A stretch of DNA of 64,000 bases, taken from NCBI RefSeq assembly GCF_003086295.3, contig NC_092044.1, positions 75,726,024-75,790,023 of the forward strand, read 5' to 3'. Origin of the DNA: Arachis hypogaea. Taxonomy: Eukaryota > Streptophyta > Magnoliopsida > Fabales > Fabaceae. The stretch's first letter is position 1. Each line of letters opens with the position of its first letter. The position numbers were made by a program, and so were the translations under genes. The notes under the pieces were generated by a model. It worked only from the letters and a program-made list of their open reading frames with translations, was not told where the DNA came from and searched no databases. Of this stretch, positions 1 through 11,029 are shown in pieces.

Positions 1-49
1 CGTTACCTCCAATGTACGCGATGGATTTGGAGTTTTGAGATTGGAAAAA

Positions 50-240
50 TGCGCATCGATACGTACGCGTAGGTCACCCGTACGCGTGGATGAAGATTTT
101 TGGGCATATGGCGTGTACAGATGGGTCACGCGTACGCGTGGGTAGGCTAACGTTTATGCTTAAACGTTAGGTCTAACGTTGAGCCTAACATTGGGTTAAA
201 CTTTTGGGCCAACGTCCCAGCTCTGTTGGGAAAAGTTTGA
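50..240 (+). repeat. Palindromic word array in U3 of LTR L1
   Basis: Two words recur: ACGCGTACGCGT-type (near 70, 92, 127) and TAACGTT/AACGTTA-type (150-185). Both are self-complementary. The array ends about 190 bases upstream of the TATA box. The AACGTTA word is also the main word of the inverted LTR at 36028-36905, which supports the two LTRs being one family. Confidence 0.7.
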
Positions 241-427
241 CCCAATGTTTGAGCTGCAACGAGGATTCCAACGCCAATCAAACTTCAATACGAAAAGCAC
301 CCATGCAGAGTATGAATGTTAACTCCTAAAACTTCTCCATCAAAGTCACTAAAGGCCACATCCAACTAGCTTCAACAAAGGCCAAAAGGGCCTAGTCCAA
401 GTACTTGACGATTGAAGAAAAAAAGTG

Positions 428-436
428 TATAAATAG
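428..436 (+). promoter_or_regulatory. TATA box of LTR L1
   Basis: The sequence is TATAAATAG, followed about 130 bases later by the GAGCTC hairpin. The same order is seen in the other Athila-like LTRs here. Confidence 0.7.
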
Positions 437-1411
437 ATTAGAATTTAAGTTAGGAAAGGGAGCTTACACATTGAGTACTGTAACTCTACCCATTTCTCTT
501 TCTCTTCATTTTAGTTTTGTTGCAATGCACTTTTCATTTTCACTTTCCGTTTCCAGAGCTATGAATAACTAAACCCATTTCATTGGGTTAGGGAGCTCTG
601 TTGTAATTCAATGGATCAATAATAGTTTTCATTCTTCTTCTTCTTTCTTTTCTCTTAATTTTGCTAGAAGGCTTTCGATCTTCATCCAATTGGGTAGTTG
701 TCTTGGAAAAGAAGCTACTCATAATTGGATCTCCTCTGAACCTTGGAAGAGGAATGAGGAGATCATACTAGAAATGCTTTCTCATGTTGGACCAGATTGG
801 GGTTTGGATGGATATAGTGACATATAATCCTACCAACACTTTGATCTGGGAATACATGTGGTATAATCAGTGACCATACTTCATCTCTTCCCATGAGCAA
901 TTAAATCAAGGAATTGGGCAATTGTTCAAGCTTAGAGAGATTGGATTGCCAAGGAATTCGAATCCAATCACCTAAGATTGCTAAGGAGATCAATGAATGC
1001 ATTGATTGAGCAAGAGATGAGAATGAACTTGATCCAGAGAATGCAACATCTCCTAAGCTTAATGAATTTCCCATCTCTGATCTACCCATTCTCTTTATTT
1101 TCTGTTGTTTACTTTCATGCTTAATCACCCCATTTCCATTTATTTTCCTGCACTTTAATCTTCTTCACTTTAAATTCCTGTTATTTACTTTCAGTCATTT
1201 ACATTCCATGCAATTTACTTTTCCCGCCATTTAATTTCTGCACTTCCAAATTCAAATCTGCTTAGTTCAACTAGAACACCCCTCCAACTAAAGTTGATCA
1301 ACCAATCAATCTCTGTGGCATTCGACCTCACTCTATTGTGAGTTTTTACTTGATGACAATTCGGTGCACTTTCTTGTGGAAATTTGTTGAGAGACAAGTT
1401 TTCGAGCATCA

Positions 1412-2086
1412 ACTATTTTGAATTTCCTAAAGTCGACAAAAGCTTAATCCTTGAAGCAAAAGAAACAGTAAAAGAAAATAAAGAAAAGCAGGGTCCAAGG
1501 CTCTGAGCATCAATGATTAGGAAGGTCAAATATGATCAAAAGCTCAAAGAGTTGTTTTCCTAGTCATGTGCTTGTGGTGTAAATGTGTCAAGTAATCCTT
1601 AAGATAGAGCACTAAGAGTCGAGATCAAGTGAATTTAACAGAGTATGCCAAAGGCTTTGAGCACCACTGTCTGGGAGTAACTAAAAGAAAAATCAAAACT
1701 AAAAGAGAGTTCCCCAATTAAGTTCTTGTGGTGTTTTGGTGTCAAGTAAAGCTTGAGACAAGGTATTTAAAGTCACGGCTAGGCTCAAGGTGCAAAGCAC
1801 CAAAGAAAAGATAATGAAAGAAAATTTGCTGTGTTCAAGGATTAAACCAAAGTCTAAAGACTAGAGAATTCATAATATTATCCGATTCTAATTCCAAATG
1901 ACAGTGACATTCCTTTGATTCAAAGGATAATGAGATGCAAAAACTATTTAGAATTGCAGTATATAAACTCCATTTTAAGAAGAGACAGGAGCTTAATTAA
2001 GCACTCACTCCTCACGCAAATTCACATCCTAAGTTTGCAAAAGCTTTGGTTGCTTGAGGTCAAGCAACAATTCAAGTTTGATGTTG
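1412..2086 (+). mobile_element. Non-coding 3' tail of element B
   Basis: I see no credible ORF. The stretch aligns by eye with the tail of F (53030-53617). It has the AAGGCTCTGAGCATCAATG block (about 1500), CATGTGCTTGTGGTGT (about 1565), a second copy of the module near 1650-1780, a GCTGTGTTCAAG block and an ATTCAAAGGATAATGAGATG block. It ends with CAAGTTTGATGTTG directly before the LTR at 2087, the position of a polypurine tract. It is therefore the tail of an element whose upstream part is lost or was replaced by LTR L1. Confidence 0.75.
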
Positions 2087-2429
2087 TGATGTGTGAGCAT
2101 CTTTCCTATCTTCTCCTAGTGAATTTGCATTCGAATTGTAAGTTTAATCAAGATTTAAATACTTTTTAGCCACTACGAATGCTACTTTGAGTTGTGTGCA
2201 ATTCTGTTTATTTCAGGTAGCATTCGGATGGATTTGATGGAGTTTTTGTAGAAGAAGAGAAGAAAGTGAATGATGCTATCAACCATGACCTCTTTGCACT
2301 CTAACAGGAATAACTTGAGCTACAGAGGTCCAATTACGTGATTCTAGTGGCATTGGAAAGCTAACTTCCAGAGCTTTCCACCGATGCATAATAGTATACA
2401 CTTCTTCTCCAGCATACTCAGCCATATTG

Positions 2430-2690
2430 GCGCCTAACATGGCTTTCTCCAAGTTAGGCACCGAAGTAAGATAAAAGCTCACAATGCATATTGCTAGGGT
2501 GGCGCCTAACTTCAGAATTTTGAAGTTAGGCACTAGCGATCACAAAAGCTTGTACGTGAGTTCAGCCAAGGTGGTGCCTAACTTAGAATTTACTAAGTTA
2601 GGCACCATACAAAGGGAAGCAGCGTCCAATTCTTTTGGCCATCTCCAAGTCTAGCTTCACATGAGTGAAGTTAGGCACCAGCCCAAATTA
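2430..2690 (+). repeat. GCCTAAC/GTTAGGC hairpin array in LTR B
   Basis: At least three inverted pairs occur in tandem. The clearest has an 11-base stem GCCTAACTTAG / CTAAGTTAGGC with a short loop (about 2575-2605). Others lie at 2440-2462 and 2503-2535, with a half copy near 2668. The array stops about 75 bases before the TATA box. Confidence 0.75.
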
Positions 2691-2764
2691 AAGAAGTGGT
2701 CTCAGCGCATGATGAAGCATGCAGCGAAGATGTTATTTAATTTTGATTAAAACTTTAATTTATT

Positions 2765-2773
2765 TATAAATAG
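2765..2773 (+). promoter_or_regulatory. TATA box of LTR B
   Basis: The sequence TATAAATAG lies just downstream of the palindromic array and about 160 bases before the GGAGCTC hairpin. Confidence 0.6.
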
Positions 2774-3712
2774 GAAAAGATATTATTTAGTTTTAGAAAA
2801 TATATTTTACATTAATTTTGGTTAGATATAAAAGAGAAAAGAATCAGCCCTTCGGTTTTTTCTCTTCTCTCTTACCTCATTCTGCACTTGACATTTTTTC
2901 TGAATCCTAGTTTTCTCTCTGAACCATGAGCAACTAAACATCCACTGTTAAGGTTAGGAGCTCTATTTATTATATGGATTGATTCTATTACTTTTCTACT
3001 TTAATTCATATATTGATTTCAATTTCAAGAATTGTTTTCGTTCTTCATCTTATGAATCTGGGTGAAACGGAAGTATGACCCTTATTCTAATTGAGTTCTT
3101 ATAAACCTTGGAAAAGCAATTTACTTGAACAATAGCTTGAAAACAAATTTTCCTGAATCACTAATTATCTAGACTTAACAGAATACGTGACATATAATCC
3201 TTTTATATTTGGATAATTATGGTTTCTATGGCATATAAACTAAATTTGAACTTAACTCTCTAATTGGAATCTAGTGACCAAGGAATTGGCAGTTGATGAA
3301 GGTTAGAGGAGACTAAAAAGGTCTAAGAAATTAGGATTTTGTCACATATAGATTTTGTAAGAACTGAAATTTTCACGAATAGAATAATTTAAATACCCAA
3401 ATTAAGTTCCATAAAGTTAGAATGAGAATTTGGGGATTTAAATATGATTTTTGAACTCAGTAGACTTTTCTGAGTCAGAAATGTGTTTTCTGCAAAAAAC
3501 TAAGAAAAACCGCGAACCAAAAGTTAAACCGGTTGAACCGGTTCAAGTCTATCTGGTACTGCGCAAGAAAAAGTGAAAACGGTCGAAAACCTTCGAAAAA
3601 TAATAGAAGTAAAAAACTGGGTGTAATTTTAAAGGTTTGGCCCAAAGTTGGGCCAAACGGGCTAAAAACGCTAACGGGTTAGACTGGGCCCAAGTTGGGC
3701 CCAAGCCCAACA

Positions 3713-3720
3713 TATATAAG
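3713..3720 (+). promoter_or_regulatory. TATA box of LTR C
   Basis: The sequence TATATAAG is followed at 3752-3776 by a CA-rich leader. A GT/CA run (about 23800) also lies downstream of the minus-strand TATA candidate in Z. Confidence 0.5.
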
Positions 3721-4969
3721 GGTTCATTAAATGAACCCATTTCAGCACACCACACACAAACACACACACACACCAGCTGCAAGAGGAGAGGAGAGAAGAG
3801 AGAAGAAACACTATTCATCTCCTCACTCTTTTCATCATATCTTGAGCTACAGTGCTCCGATTCGCGTGCCGTCAGCGGCTACGTGAAACTCTTGCCGAGC
3901 CCCTCATTTCTATTCGAGCTTTCTGGTAAGTCTCTCGATTTTCCCTGCCCAATTTTCGTGCCCTTATGAATTTTGAGTTTTAGGGTTTGGTTTTGAGTAA
4001 AATCTTGTGTTTTGGGTGTTTAGGTACATTCTAACACTTGATTGCTTGTGGTTTTGACTTCCAAAACTGTTGGGTAAGGTAAGTTGTTGTTGATCTCTTG
4101 TGGTTTTGTGATTAAGTTGATCCCTAGGTTGATTTGTGATGGTTTATGCATATATAACTTGATTATAGTTAGTTTGGAGGCCTTTGGTGATTGTTGGTGG
4201 CTTGGATTGTGTTGGAAAGCTTATTGATGATCATTGTGGTGCTCATTTTGGGTTAAGAACATATTGGGAATCGGATTAGGTATAGTTTTGGTTTCCTCTA
4301 TGTAGTATATAATATTCATGGACACTTAGGCTAATGACCCATAGGATAGGTTTGGATTTATGTGGTTGTTGATGATGGTTGGTTGATGTTGTATGTTGAA
4401 TTAATATTTCCATGTTGAGAAATAATGATATTGAGATCAGGATGTATGATGAATTTGGGTGAATGACTAATGTTGATTATGGCTCTGAAGCATGAATGAG
4501 TTTGATGATGAAAATTGATGGTGATATAATGATGAATGGTGAATGTGTTGGTGGAAAATTGATGATAATTGTTATATGTTAATATTGATGTTGAAAATGA
4601 TGAATTGTGATGGAAGATTTGTAAAAATTGTGGATTGTGACCCAAGAGGATAGTTTTTGGTGAAAATTGGAGTTTGGAATGACTTTAATTGGTTTTGGGT
4701 TGGTTTAAGTTGTGAACATTGAGCTTTTGGCTATTGGTAAGCTTTTGGTAAAAGTTGGTTTTTAGTAAACTTTGTCTAATCATAACTTTTACCTCAGTTT
4801 TCAAAATTTGTTGAAATTGATTTAGAATCAAAGCTTATTAAAAACTCTTCAAAATGATATAAAGTTTGTAAGTTTTAGAATTTTGTAGAGGAAGTTGTGA
4901 CCATTCAATGTTGGTGTTGAAAATCTGAAATTCTGCAAAGTTACAGAATTTTGTGATTTCTGATATGTG

Positions 4970-5320
4970 TGCATGCACTGCCGTGTGCGCACGCACACCT
5001 CTGCAAAAATTTCAACCTGTGTGTACACACAAACCTGTGTGAACGCACACGCAGAGGCAGACAGTCTGCTTGCAGCGCTCGCACAGCTTGTGCGCGCACA
5101 CACCAATGAAGAATTGCAACCTGTGCGTACGCACAGCCCTGTGCACACGCATATGATGGGAAGGCCAGTCTATTGGGGGTGCTGGCACAGGTTGTGCGAG
5201 CGAACAGACTTTGTGAATTTTGGCACCTGCGCATACGCACACCCCTATGCGTAAGCACATGTTTTAAACTCTCCTAAGCGTGCGCGCGCACACCCCTGTG
5301 CATACGCACATGTCCTGTTT
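4970..5320 (+). repeat. GTGCGTACGCAC-type palindromic array
   Basis: About a dozen copies of TGTGCGYAYGCACA-like words are separated by 15-30 bases, for example near 4985, 5035, 5090, 5122, 5140, 5228, 5250 and 5300. The array keeps several frames open on both strands, which explains the overlapping 80-105 aa ORFs here. Unlike the Athila-like LTRs, it lies downstream of its TATA box. Confidence 0.7.
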
Positions 5321-5648
5321 CTCAAATTTTTCTTTGTTTTCAAATTTTCTTCCTTCCAAACAAGGTTGTAAGCTTCTATAACACCATTTAAGCCTCTTGG
5401 GCCTAGTTTTAGATATTTGATGCATGGGAAAGAATTTAAGGGTTTTAGATGATATTATTTGGAAAAAAAATAGAAACGGAGGCCTAGGTTTCTGACGTAC
5501 TAAGGATGGTTTGATGGTATGTGATGAATGGTTGATGTATGAGATGAGAATTGAGGAACTGATGAGTTCAGAATAAAAATGTGAATTGACAGTGGATGAG
5601 ATGAGTTGAGGACTCGGAAAGCAATGATGATCTTGATGAATTTTGAGA

Positions 5649-5998
5649 GTGTGCCATGTACTAGATCCTTGGAATGTTGAGAATTGATAATTAAAGGTGG
5701 ATTGAGCTGAAAAATGTTGATGAATGGTGATGATTTGAGGTGGATGGACTTGTTGGATGTGAAAATTGTGCCAGGCACTTTATCCTTGGAATGATAGTGT
5801 GCCAAACACTATATCCTTGGAATGATTTATGATGAGATAGGTGTTGTTGTTGTTTTCCTTCTCTTCCGCAAGAGTGTGCCATGTACTATATCCTCGGAAT
5901 GAGCATGCAAGTGTGACAAGCACTATATCCTCAGAACGATAGTGTGCGAAGCACTATATTCTCGTAACAAAAGCGTGCCAGGCGCTATATCCTCAGAC
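5649..5998 (+). repeat. Degenerate tandem repeat, GTGCCANGCACTATATCC unit
   Basis: Seven units of roughly 30-37 bases start near 5649, 5767, 5799, 5874, 5911, 5943 and 5974. Each contains a variant of GTGCCAAGCACTATATCC followed by TYGGAATGA. Spacing is regular from 5874 to 5998. I see no coding sense. Confidence 0.75.
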
Positions 5999-6186
5999 GT
6001 GGCAGAAAAGGCGACATCCAAAAGGACTGCGATGTTGTTGGATTCTGACCTCCCTGCACTCGAAATGGAATTTTTGGAGCTACAGAAGTCCAAATGGCAC
6101 GCTCTCAACTGCGTTGGAAATTAGACATTCAGGGCTTTCCAGCAATATATAATAGTTCTTACTTTGCCCGAGTTTAGATGACGCAA

Positions 6187-6300
6187 ACTGGCGTTTAACG
6201 CCAGCTTTCTGCCCTATTCTGGCGTTAAACGACAGAAACAAGTTGCAAAGCAGAGTTAAACGCGAGAAACAAGTTACAAACTGGCGTTTAACTCCAAGGA
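6187..6300 (+). repeat. GGCGTTTAACGCCAG array in LTR of A
   Basis: There are four words in about 110 bases: CTGGCGTTTAACGCCAG, CTGGCGTTAAACG, GAGTTAAACGC and CTGGCGTTTAACTCCA. The first is an almost perfect palindrome. F LTRs carry the equivalent array at 37980-38095 and 53990-54100. Confidence 0.8.
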
Positions 6301-6411
6301 ATACCTCTACACATGAAAGCTTCAATGGTCAGCCCAAGCACACACCAAGTGGGCCCGGAAGTGGATTTCTGCATCATTTACTCATTTTTGTAACCCTAGT
6401 AACTAGTTTAG

Positions 6412-6420
6412 TATAAATAG
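6412..6420 (+). promoter_or_regulatory. TATA box of LTR A
   Basis: The sequence TATAAATAG is preserved in both F LTRs at 38209 and 54216. Confidence 0.7.
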
Positions 6421-7508
6421 AACTTTTTACTATTGTATTAGACATCTTTGGATTATCTTTTGATCCTTTGATCACGTTTCGGAGGCTGGCCATTCGGCCA
6501 TACCTGGACCTTCATCACTTATGTATTCTCAACGGTGGAGTTTCTACACACCATATAATAAGGGTGTCGAGCTCTGCTGTTCCTCGAGTATTAATGCAAT
6601 TACTACCGTTTTCTATTCAATTCATGCTTATTCTTATTCTAAGATATTTATTCGCACTTCAACCTGATGAATGTGATGATCAGTGACACTCATCACCATT
6701 CTCACTTATAAACACGTGCCTGACAAACACTTCTGTTCTACCTGCGAAAGCTAGAGTGTGTATCTCTTGGATTCCTAGTCCACGACGCATGGTTGCCTCT
6801 GCTAACAACAGAGCCTTCCATTCTGTGAGATCAGAGTCTTCGTGGTATAAGCTAGAATCCATTGGAATCATTCTTAAGATCTGGAAAGTCTAAACCTTGT
6901 CTGTGGTATTTCGAGTAGGATCTGGGATGGGATGACTGTGACGAGCTTCAAACTTATGACTGTAGGGCGTAGTGACAGACGCAAAAGGATGGTAAATCCT
7001 ATTCCTACACGATCGAGATCCAACAGCTGATTAGCCATGTGGGAAACCGTAGAGGACCTTTTTCACTGAGAGGACGGGAAGTAGCCATTGACAACGGTGA
7101 CGCCCAACATACAGCTTGCCATGGAAAGGAGTATGAAGGATTGGATGAAGGCAGTAGAAAAGCAGAGATTCAAGAGGGATGAAGTTTCTCCATACACTTA
7201 TCTGAAATTCCCACCAATGATTTACATAAGTATCTCTATCTTTACTTTATGTTTTATTTATATTTTAATTATCAAAACTCCATAACCCATTTGAATCCGC
7301 CTGACTGAGATTTGCAAGGTGACCATAGCTTGCTTCAAGCTGACAATCTCCATGGGATCGACCCCTTACTCACGTAAGGTTTATTACTTGGACGACCCAG
7401 TGCACTTGCTGGTTAGTTGTGCGAAGTTGTGAAAAAGAAGTGAGATTACAATTATGCGTACCAAGTTGTTGGCGCCATTGTGTATCACAATTTCATGCAC
7501 CAAGTTTT

Positions 7509-7526
7509 TGGCGTCATTGCCGGGGA
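7509..7526 (+). promoter_or_regulatory. Primer-binding site of A (tRNA-Asp)
   Basis: TGGCGTCATTGCCGGGGA matches TGGCGCCGTTGCCGGGG with two differences. It sits seven bases after the LTR end, the same spacing as in X and F. Confidence 0.8.
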
Positions 7527-9081
7527 TTGTTCGAGTTTGGACAACTGACGGTTCATCTTGTTGCTCAGATTAGGTAATTTTCTTCTTATTTTAACCATTA
7601 TTTTATTTTCAAAAAGTTTTCAAAAATCTTTCAAAAAAAAATTTTCTTCTTTTTTCGTTTTTTCTAAAAATTATTTTCGAAAAATCCAAAAAATTAATAA
7701 AATCATAAAATCAAAAATATTTTGTGCTTCTTGTTTGAGTCTATAGTCAATTTTTAAGTTTGGTGTCAATTGCATCTTTTTAATTTTCAAAAAAAATTTC
7801 GAAAATTCATGCATGTGTTCTTCATGATCTTCAAGTTGTTCTTGACAAGTCTTCTTGTTTGATCTTCATATTTTCTTGTTTTGTGTCTTTTGTTGTTTTG
7901 CATATGCATTTTTGTATTCATAGTGTCTAAATATGAAAAATTTCTATGTTCGGTGTCTTGCATGTTTTTCTTTTCTTGAAAATTTTTTCAAAAATAAGTT
8001 CTTGATGTTCATCATGATCTTCAAAGTGTTCTTGGTGTTCATCCTGACATTCATAGTGTTCTTGCATGCATCATTGGTTTTGATCCAAAATTTTCATGTT
8101 TTGGGTCATATTTGTGTTTATCTCTCTCCTCATTAAAAATTAAAAAATAAAAAAATATTTTCCTTATTTTACTCATAAATTTCGAAATCTTTGGGTTGAC
8201 TTTGTCAAAAAATTTTAAAATAAGTTGTTTCTTGTTAGTCAAGTCAAGATTTCAATTTTAAAAATCTTATCTTTTCAAATCTTTTTTGAAAATCAAATCT
8301 TTTTCATTTTCTTTTTATTATTTTTGAAAATTCTTTAAAATTTAGTTTCAAAAATCTTTTCTTAAATTTATCTTTTATTTTCAAAAATTATACTAACAAT
8401 TAATGATTTGATTCAAAAATTTCAAGTTTGTTACTTTCTTGTTAAGAAAGATTCAAACTTTAAATTTTAGAATCATATCTTTTGATTTCTTGTGAGTCAA
8501 GTCATTAGTTCTGATTTTAAAAATCAAATCTTTTTCAAAACAAATTTCAATCATATCTTTTAATCATATCTTTTCAAACATATATTTTTTCAAATCATAT
8601 CTTTTTCAAAATCAATTTCAAAATCTTTTCTAACTTCTTATCTTTTCAAAATTGATTTTCAAATATTTTTCAACTAACTAATTGACTTTTTGTTTGATTT
8701 TTAAAATTCTTATCTTTTTCAAAATCACCTAACTACTTTTCTCTCTCTAATTTTTGAAAATCACCTTCCTCTTTTTTCAAAATTCTTTTTTAATTAACTA
8801 ATTGTTTCAAACTATTAATTTTAATTTTATTTCTTCTCTTAATTTTCGAAAATCACTAACCATTTTTTAAAAATAATATTCGAATTCTCTCTCTCTCATC
8901 CCTTTATATTTATTTATTTATCTACTAACACTTCTCTTCTACTCATAATTCGAACCCTCTCCTCTTCTCTCTCTGTGTTCGAACTTTTCTTCTTCTATTC
9001 TTTTCTTCTTCTACTCACATAAAGGAATCTCTATACTATGACATAGAGGATTCCTCTTCTTTTTTGTTCTCTTTTTTTCAT
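7527..9081 (+). other. AT-rich leader of element A
   Basis: No gene is present. From about 7570 to 8900 the sequence is built of TTTTCAAAA, AATCTTTTC and related words, with a TTTTTAAGTTTGGTGTCAA motif at 7751. The equivalent leader in F (39306-40871) has the same composition and many alignable blocks. Short ORFs here are low-complexity artefacts. Confidence 0.75.
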
Positions 9082-10275
9082 ATGAGCAGGAGCAAGGACA
9101 AGGACATTCTTGTTGAAGCAGATCCTGAACCTGAAAGGACACTGAAGAAGAAGCTAAGAGAAGCTAAAGCACAACAATCCAGAGAAAACCTTACAGAGAA
9201 TCTTGAAAAAGAAAGAGACATGGCCGAACCCAACAATAATGTAAGGAAGATGCTTGGTGACTTTATTGCACCAAATTCCAACTTACATGGAAGAAGCATC
9301 TCAATCCCTGCCATTGGAGCAAACAATTTTGAGCTAAAGCCTCAATTAGTTTCTTTGATGCAACAGAATTACAAGTTTTATGGACTTCCATCAGAAGATC
9401 CTTTTCAGTTCTTAACTGAATTTTTGCATATTTGTGATACTGTTAAGACCAATAGGGTTGATCCCAAGGTCTACAGGCTTATGTTTTTCCCTTTTGCTGT
9501 AAGAGACAAAGCTAGAGTATGGTTGGACTCTCAACCTAAAGATAGCCTGAACTCTTGGGATAAGCTGGTCACGACTTTTTTAGCCAAGTTCTTTCCTCTT
9601 CAAAAGCTGACCAAACTTAGAGTGGATGTTCAAACCTTCAGACAGAAAGAAGGTGAATTCCTCTATGAAGCTTGGGAGAGATACAAGTAACTGACCAAAA
9701 AATGTCCTTCTGACATGCTTTTAGAATTGACCATCCTGGATATATTCTATGATGGTCTGTCTGAATTGTCTAATATGTCATTGGACCACTCTACAGGTGG
9801 GACTATTTAGCTGAAGAAAATGCCTACAGAAGCTCAGGAACTCATTGACATGGTTGCAAATAACCAGTTCATGCACACTTCTGAAAGGAATCTTGTGAAT
9901 AATGGGAAGCCTCAGAGGAAGGGAGTTCTTGAAATTGATGCTCTAAATGCCATATTGACCAAGAATAAAATATTGACTCAGCAAGTCAACATGATTTCTC
10001 AGAGTCTGAATGGATTACAAAATGCATCCAACAGTACTAAAGAGGCATCTTCTGAAGAAGAAGCTTATGATCCTGAGAACCCTGCAATGGCAGAGGTGAA
10101 TTACATGGGTGAAGCCTATGGAAACACCTATAATCTCTCATGGAGAAATCATCCAAATTTCTCATGGAAGGATCAACAAAAGCCTCAACAAGGCTTTAAT
10201 AATGGTGGAAGAAACAGGTTTAGCAATAGCAAGCCTTTTTCATTATCCTCTCAGAAACAGACAGAGAATTCTTAG
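9082..10275 (+). pseudogene. gag of element A, with stops
   Basis: The start codon is the ATG at 9082, where the protein begins MSRSKDKDILVEADPEPER; F starts identically in context at 40872. A basic/acidic N-terminal region is followed by a retrotransposon gag domain, with motifs FLHICDTVKTNRVDP, FPFAVRDKARVWLDS and LYEAWERYK. The frame stays the same through stops at 9688 (TAA) and 9808 (TAG). It continues with ELIDMVANNQ, a Gln/Asn-rich region and SWRNHPNFSWKDQQ, and stops again at 10273. Gag would form the particle that packages element RNA. No zinc knuckle is seen, as in F. Downstream protease is deleted. It is not functional as it stands, with certainty about the family higher than about any residual role. 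Confidence 0.85.
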
Positions 10276-10289
10276 CAGAGTCCCTCATG

Positions 10290-10822
10290 GAGCTTCAAAC
10301 TCGTGACTGTAGGGCGTGGTGACAGATGCAAAAGGATGGTAAATCATATTCCTACATGATCGAGAACCAACAACTGATTAGCCATGTGGGAAACCGTAGA
10401 GGACCTTTTTCACTGAGAGGACGGGAAGTAGCCATTAACAATGATAACGCCCAATATACAGCTTCCCATGGAAATGAGTAGGAAGGATTGGATGAAGGCA
10501 GTAGGAAAGCAGAGATTCAAGAGGGATGAAGCATCTCCATACACTTATCTGAAATTCCCACCAATGATTTACATAAGTATCTCTATCTTTACTTTATGTT
10601 TTATTTATATTTTAATGATCAAAACTCCATAATCCATTTGAATCCACCTGACTGAGATTTACAAGGTGATCATAGCCTGCTTCAAGCTGACAATCTCCGT
10701 GGGATCACCTGGATGACCAGTGCACTTGCTGGTTAGTTGTGCGAAGTTGTGAAAAAGAAGTTAGATTACAATTGTGCGTACCAAGTTGTTGGCGCCATTA
10801 TGTATCACAATTTCGTGCCCCA
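10290..10822 (+). repeat. 3' LTR fragment of element A
   Basis: After gag the sequence jumps to the LTR at GAGCTTCAAACTCGTGACTG, matching 6951 onward in the 5' LTR. It ends TGCCCCA at 10822. A short deletion has removed the U5 hairpin near 10705. The extra primer-like segment inside the LTR end is present here too (about 10783-10800). Confidence 0.8.
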
Positions 10823-11029
10823 GTAGGCGGTTGATGACTTGCATCATCTACGCTTTTTCTTGTCAAAAAGGACCATTAAAGAGACATAATCTCATGTAAT
10901 CAATGCAATTCCATGCATCAAATTATATATTTTTTGGTACATTTCTTTGAAATGGGTCTGTGTTGAATTTCAGGTGAAAAGAGCACAAAAAAAGGAAGAA
11001 AACAATGAAGAAAGTTGGGCGTGTGAAAT

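Larger units (their letters stand above)
1..1411 (+). mobile_element. Athila-like LTR, 3' part (family L1)
   Basis: This is the right-hand part of an LTR whose start lies left of the window. It holds a palindromic array (about 50-240), a TATA box at 428, a hairpin ending in GGAGCTC (556-612), the conserved R/U5 blocks (for example TGGTATAATCAG) and a U5 stem-loop (1324-1355). It ends GAGCATCA at 1411. The same LTR family occurs inverted at 35032-37137. The sequence after 1411 has no primer-binding site and belongs to another element, so this is a solo LTR or the 3' LTR of an element to the left. No target-site duplication can be tested. Confidence 0.8.
2087..3355 (+). mobile_element. 3' LTR of element B, truncated
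   Basis: It starts TGATGTGTGAGCAT right after the tail motif, as the F LTR starts TGATGAGCGG after the same motif. It contains a GCCTAAC/GTTAGGC array (2430-2690), a TATA box at 2765, the hairpin region ending GGAGCTC (2926-2975) and the GACATATAATCC and CCAAGGAATTGGC blocks shared with L1 and X. The U5 end and primer-site boundary are missing because fragment C begins at 3356. Confidence 0.7.
3356..6017 (+). mobile_element. Chromovirus-like LTR fragment C
   Basis: It begins TGTAAGAACTGAAATTTTC and interrupts LTR B. The first 350 bases are AT-rich, then comes TATATAAG (3713), a CA-rich leader, GC-richer sequence and a GGTAAGTCTC splice-donor-like site near 3924. A palindromic array (4970-5320) and a tandem array (5649-5998) follow. 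It has no PBS and no coding domain. The TGTAA start and long GC-changing layout resemble LTRs of the Tekay/Del group, which is inference. The right end is lost at element A, so no duplication can be checked. ORFs such as 3637-3969 are open by chance. Confidence 0.55.
6018..7502 (+). repeat. 5' LTR of element A (5' end missing)
   Basis: It aligns with F LTR positions from about 37823 onward. It includes the GGCGTTTAACGCCAG array (6187-6300), TATA at 6412, the ACACC/GGGTGT hairpin before GAGCTCTGCTG (6547-6590) and the U5 hairpin (about 7356-7398). It ends TGCACCA at 7502. Near 7470-7487 there is a second LTR-end plus primer-site-like sequence inside the LTR, absent from the F LTR. Confidence 0.85.
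6018..10822 (+). mobile_element. Element A: FIDEL-like, internally deleted
   Basis: The order is 5'-truncated LTR (6018-7502), tRNA-Asp primer site, AT-rich leader, gag, then a direct jump into the interior of the 3' LTR (about 10290-10822). The protease, any polymerase, ORF2, tail and start of the 3' LTR are missing. The LTR, leader and gag align throughout with F (37611-42060). The left junction loses about 200 bases of the LTR start, so no duplication is detectable. Confidence 0.85.

Noticed and set aside
4849..5260. Cys-rich ORFs on both strands in fragment C
   Set aside because: They are translations of the GTGCGTACGCAC array. Cysteine richness comes from repeated TGTGC/TGCGTG.
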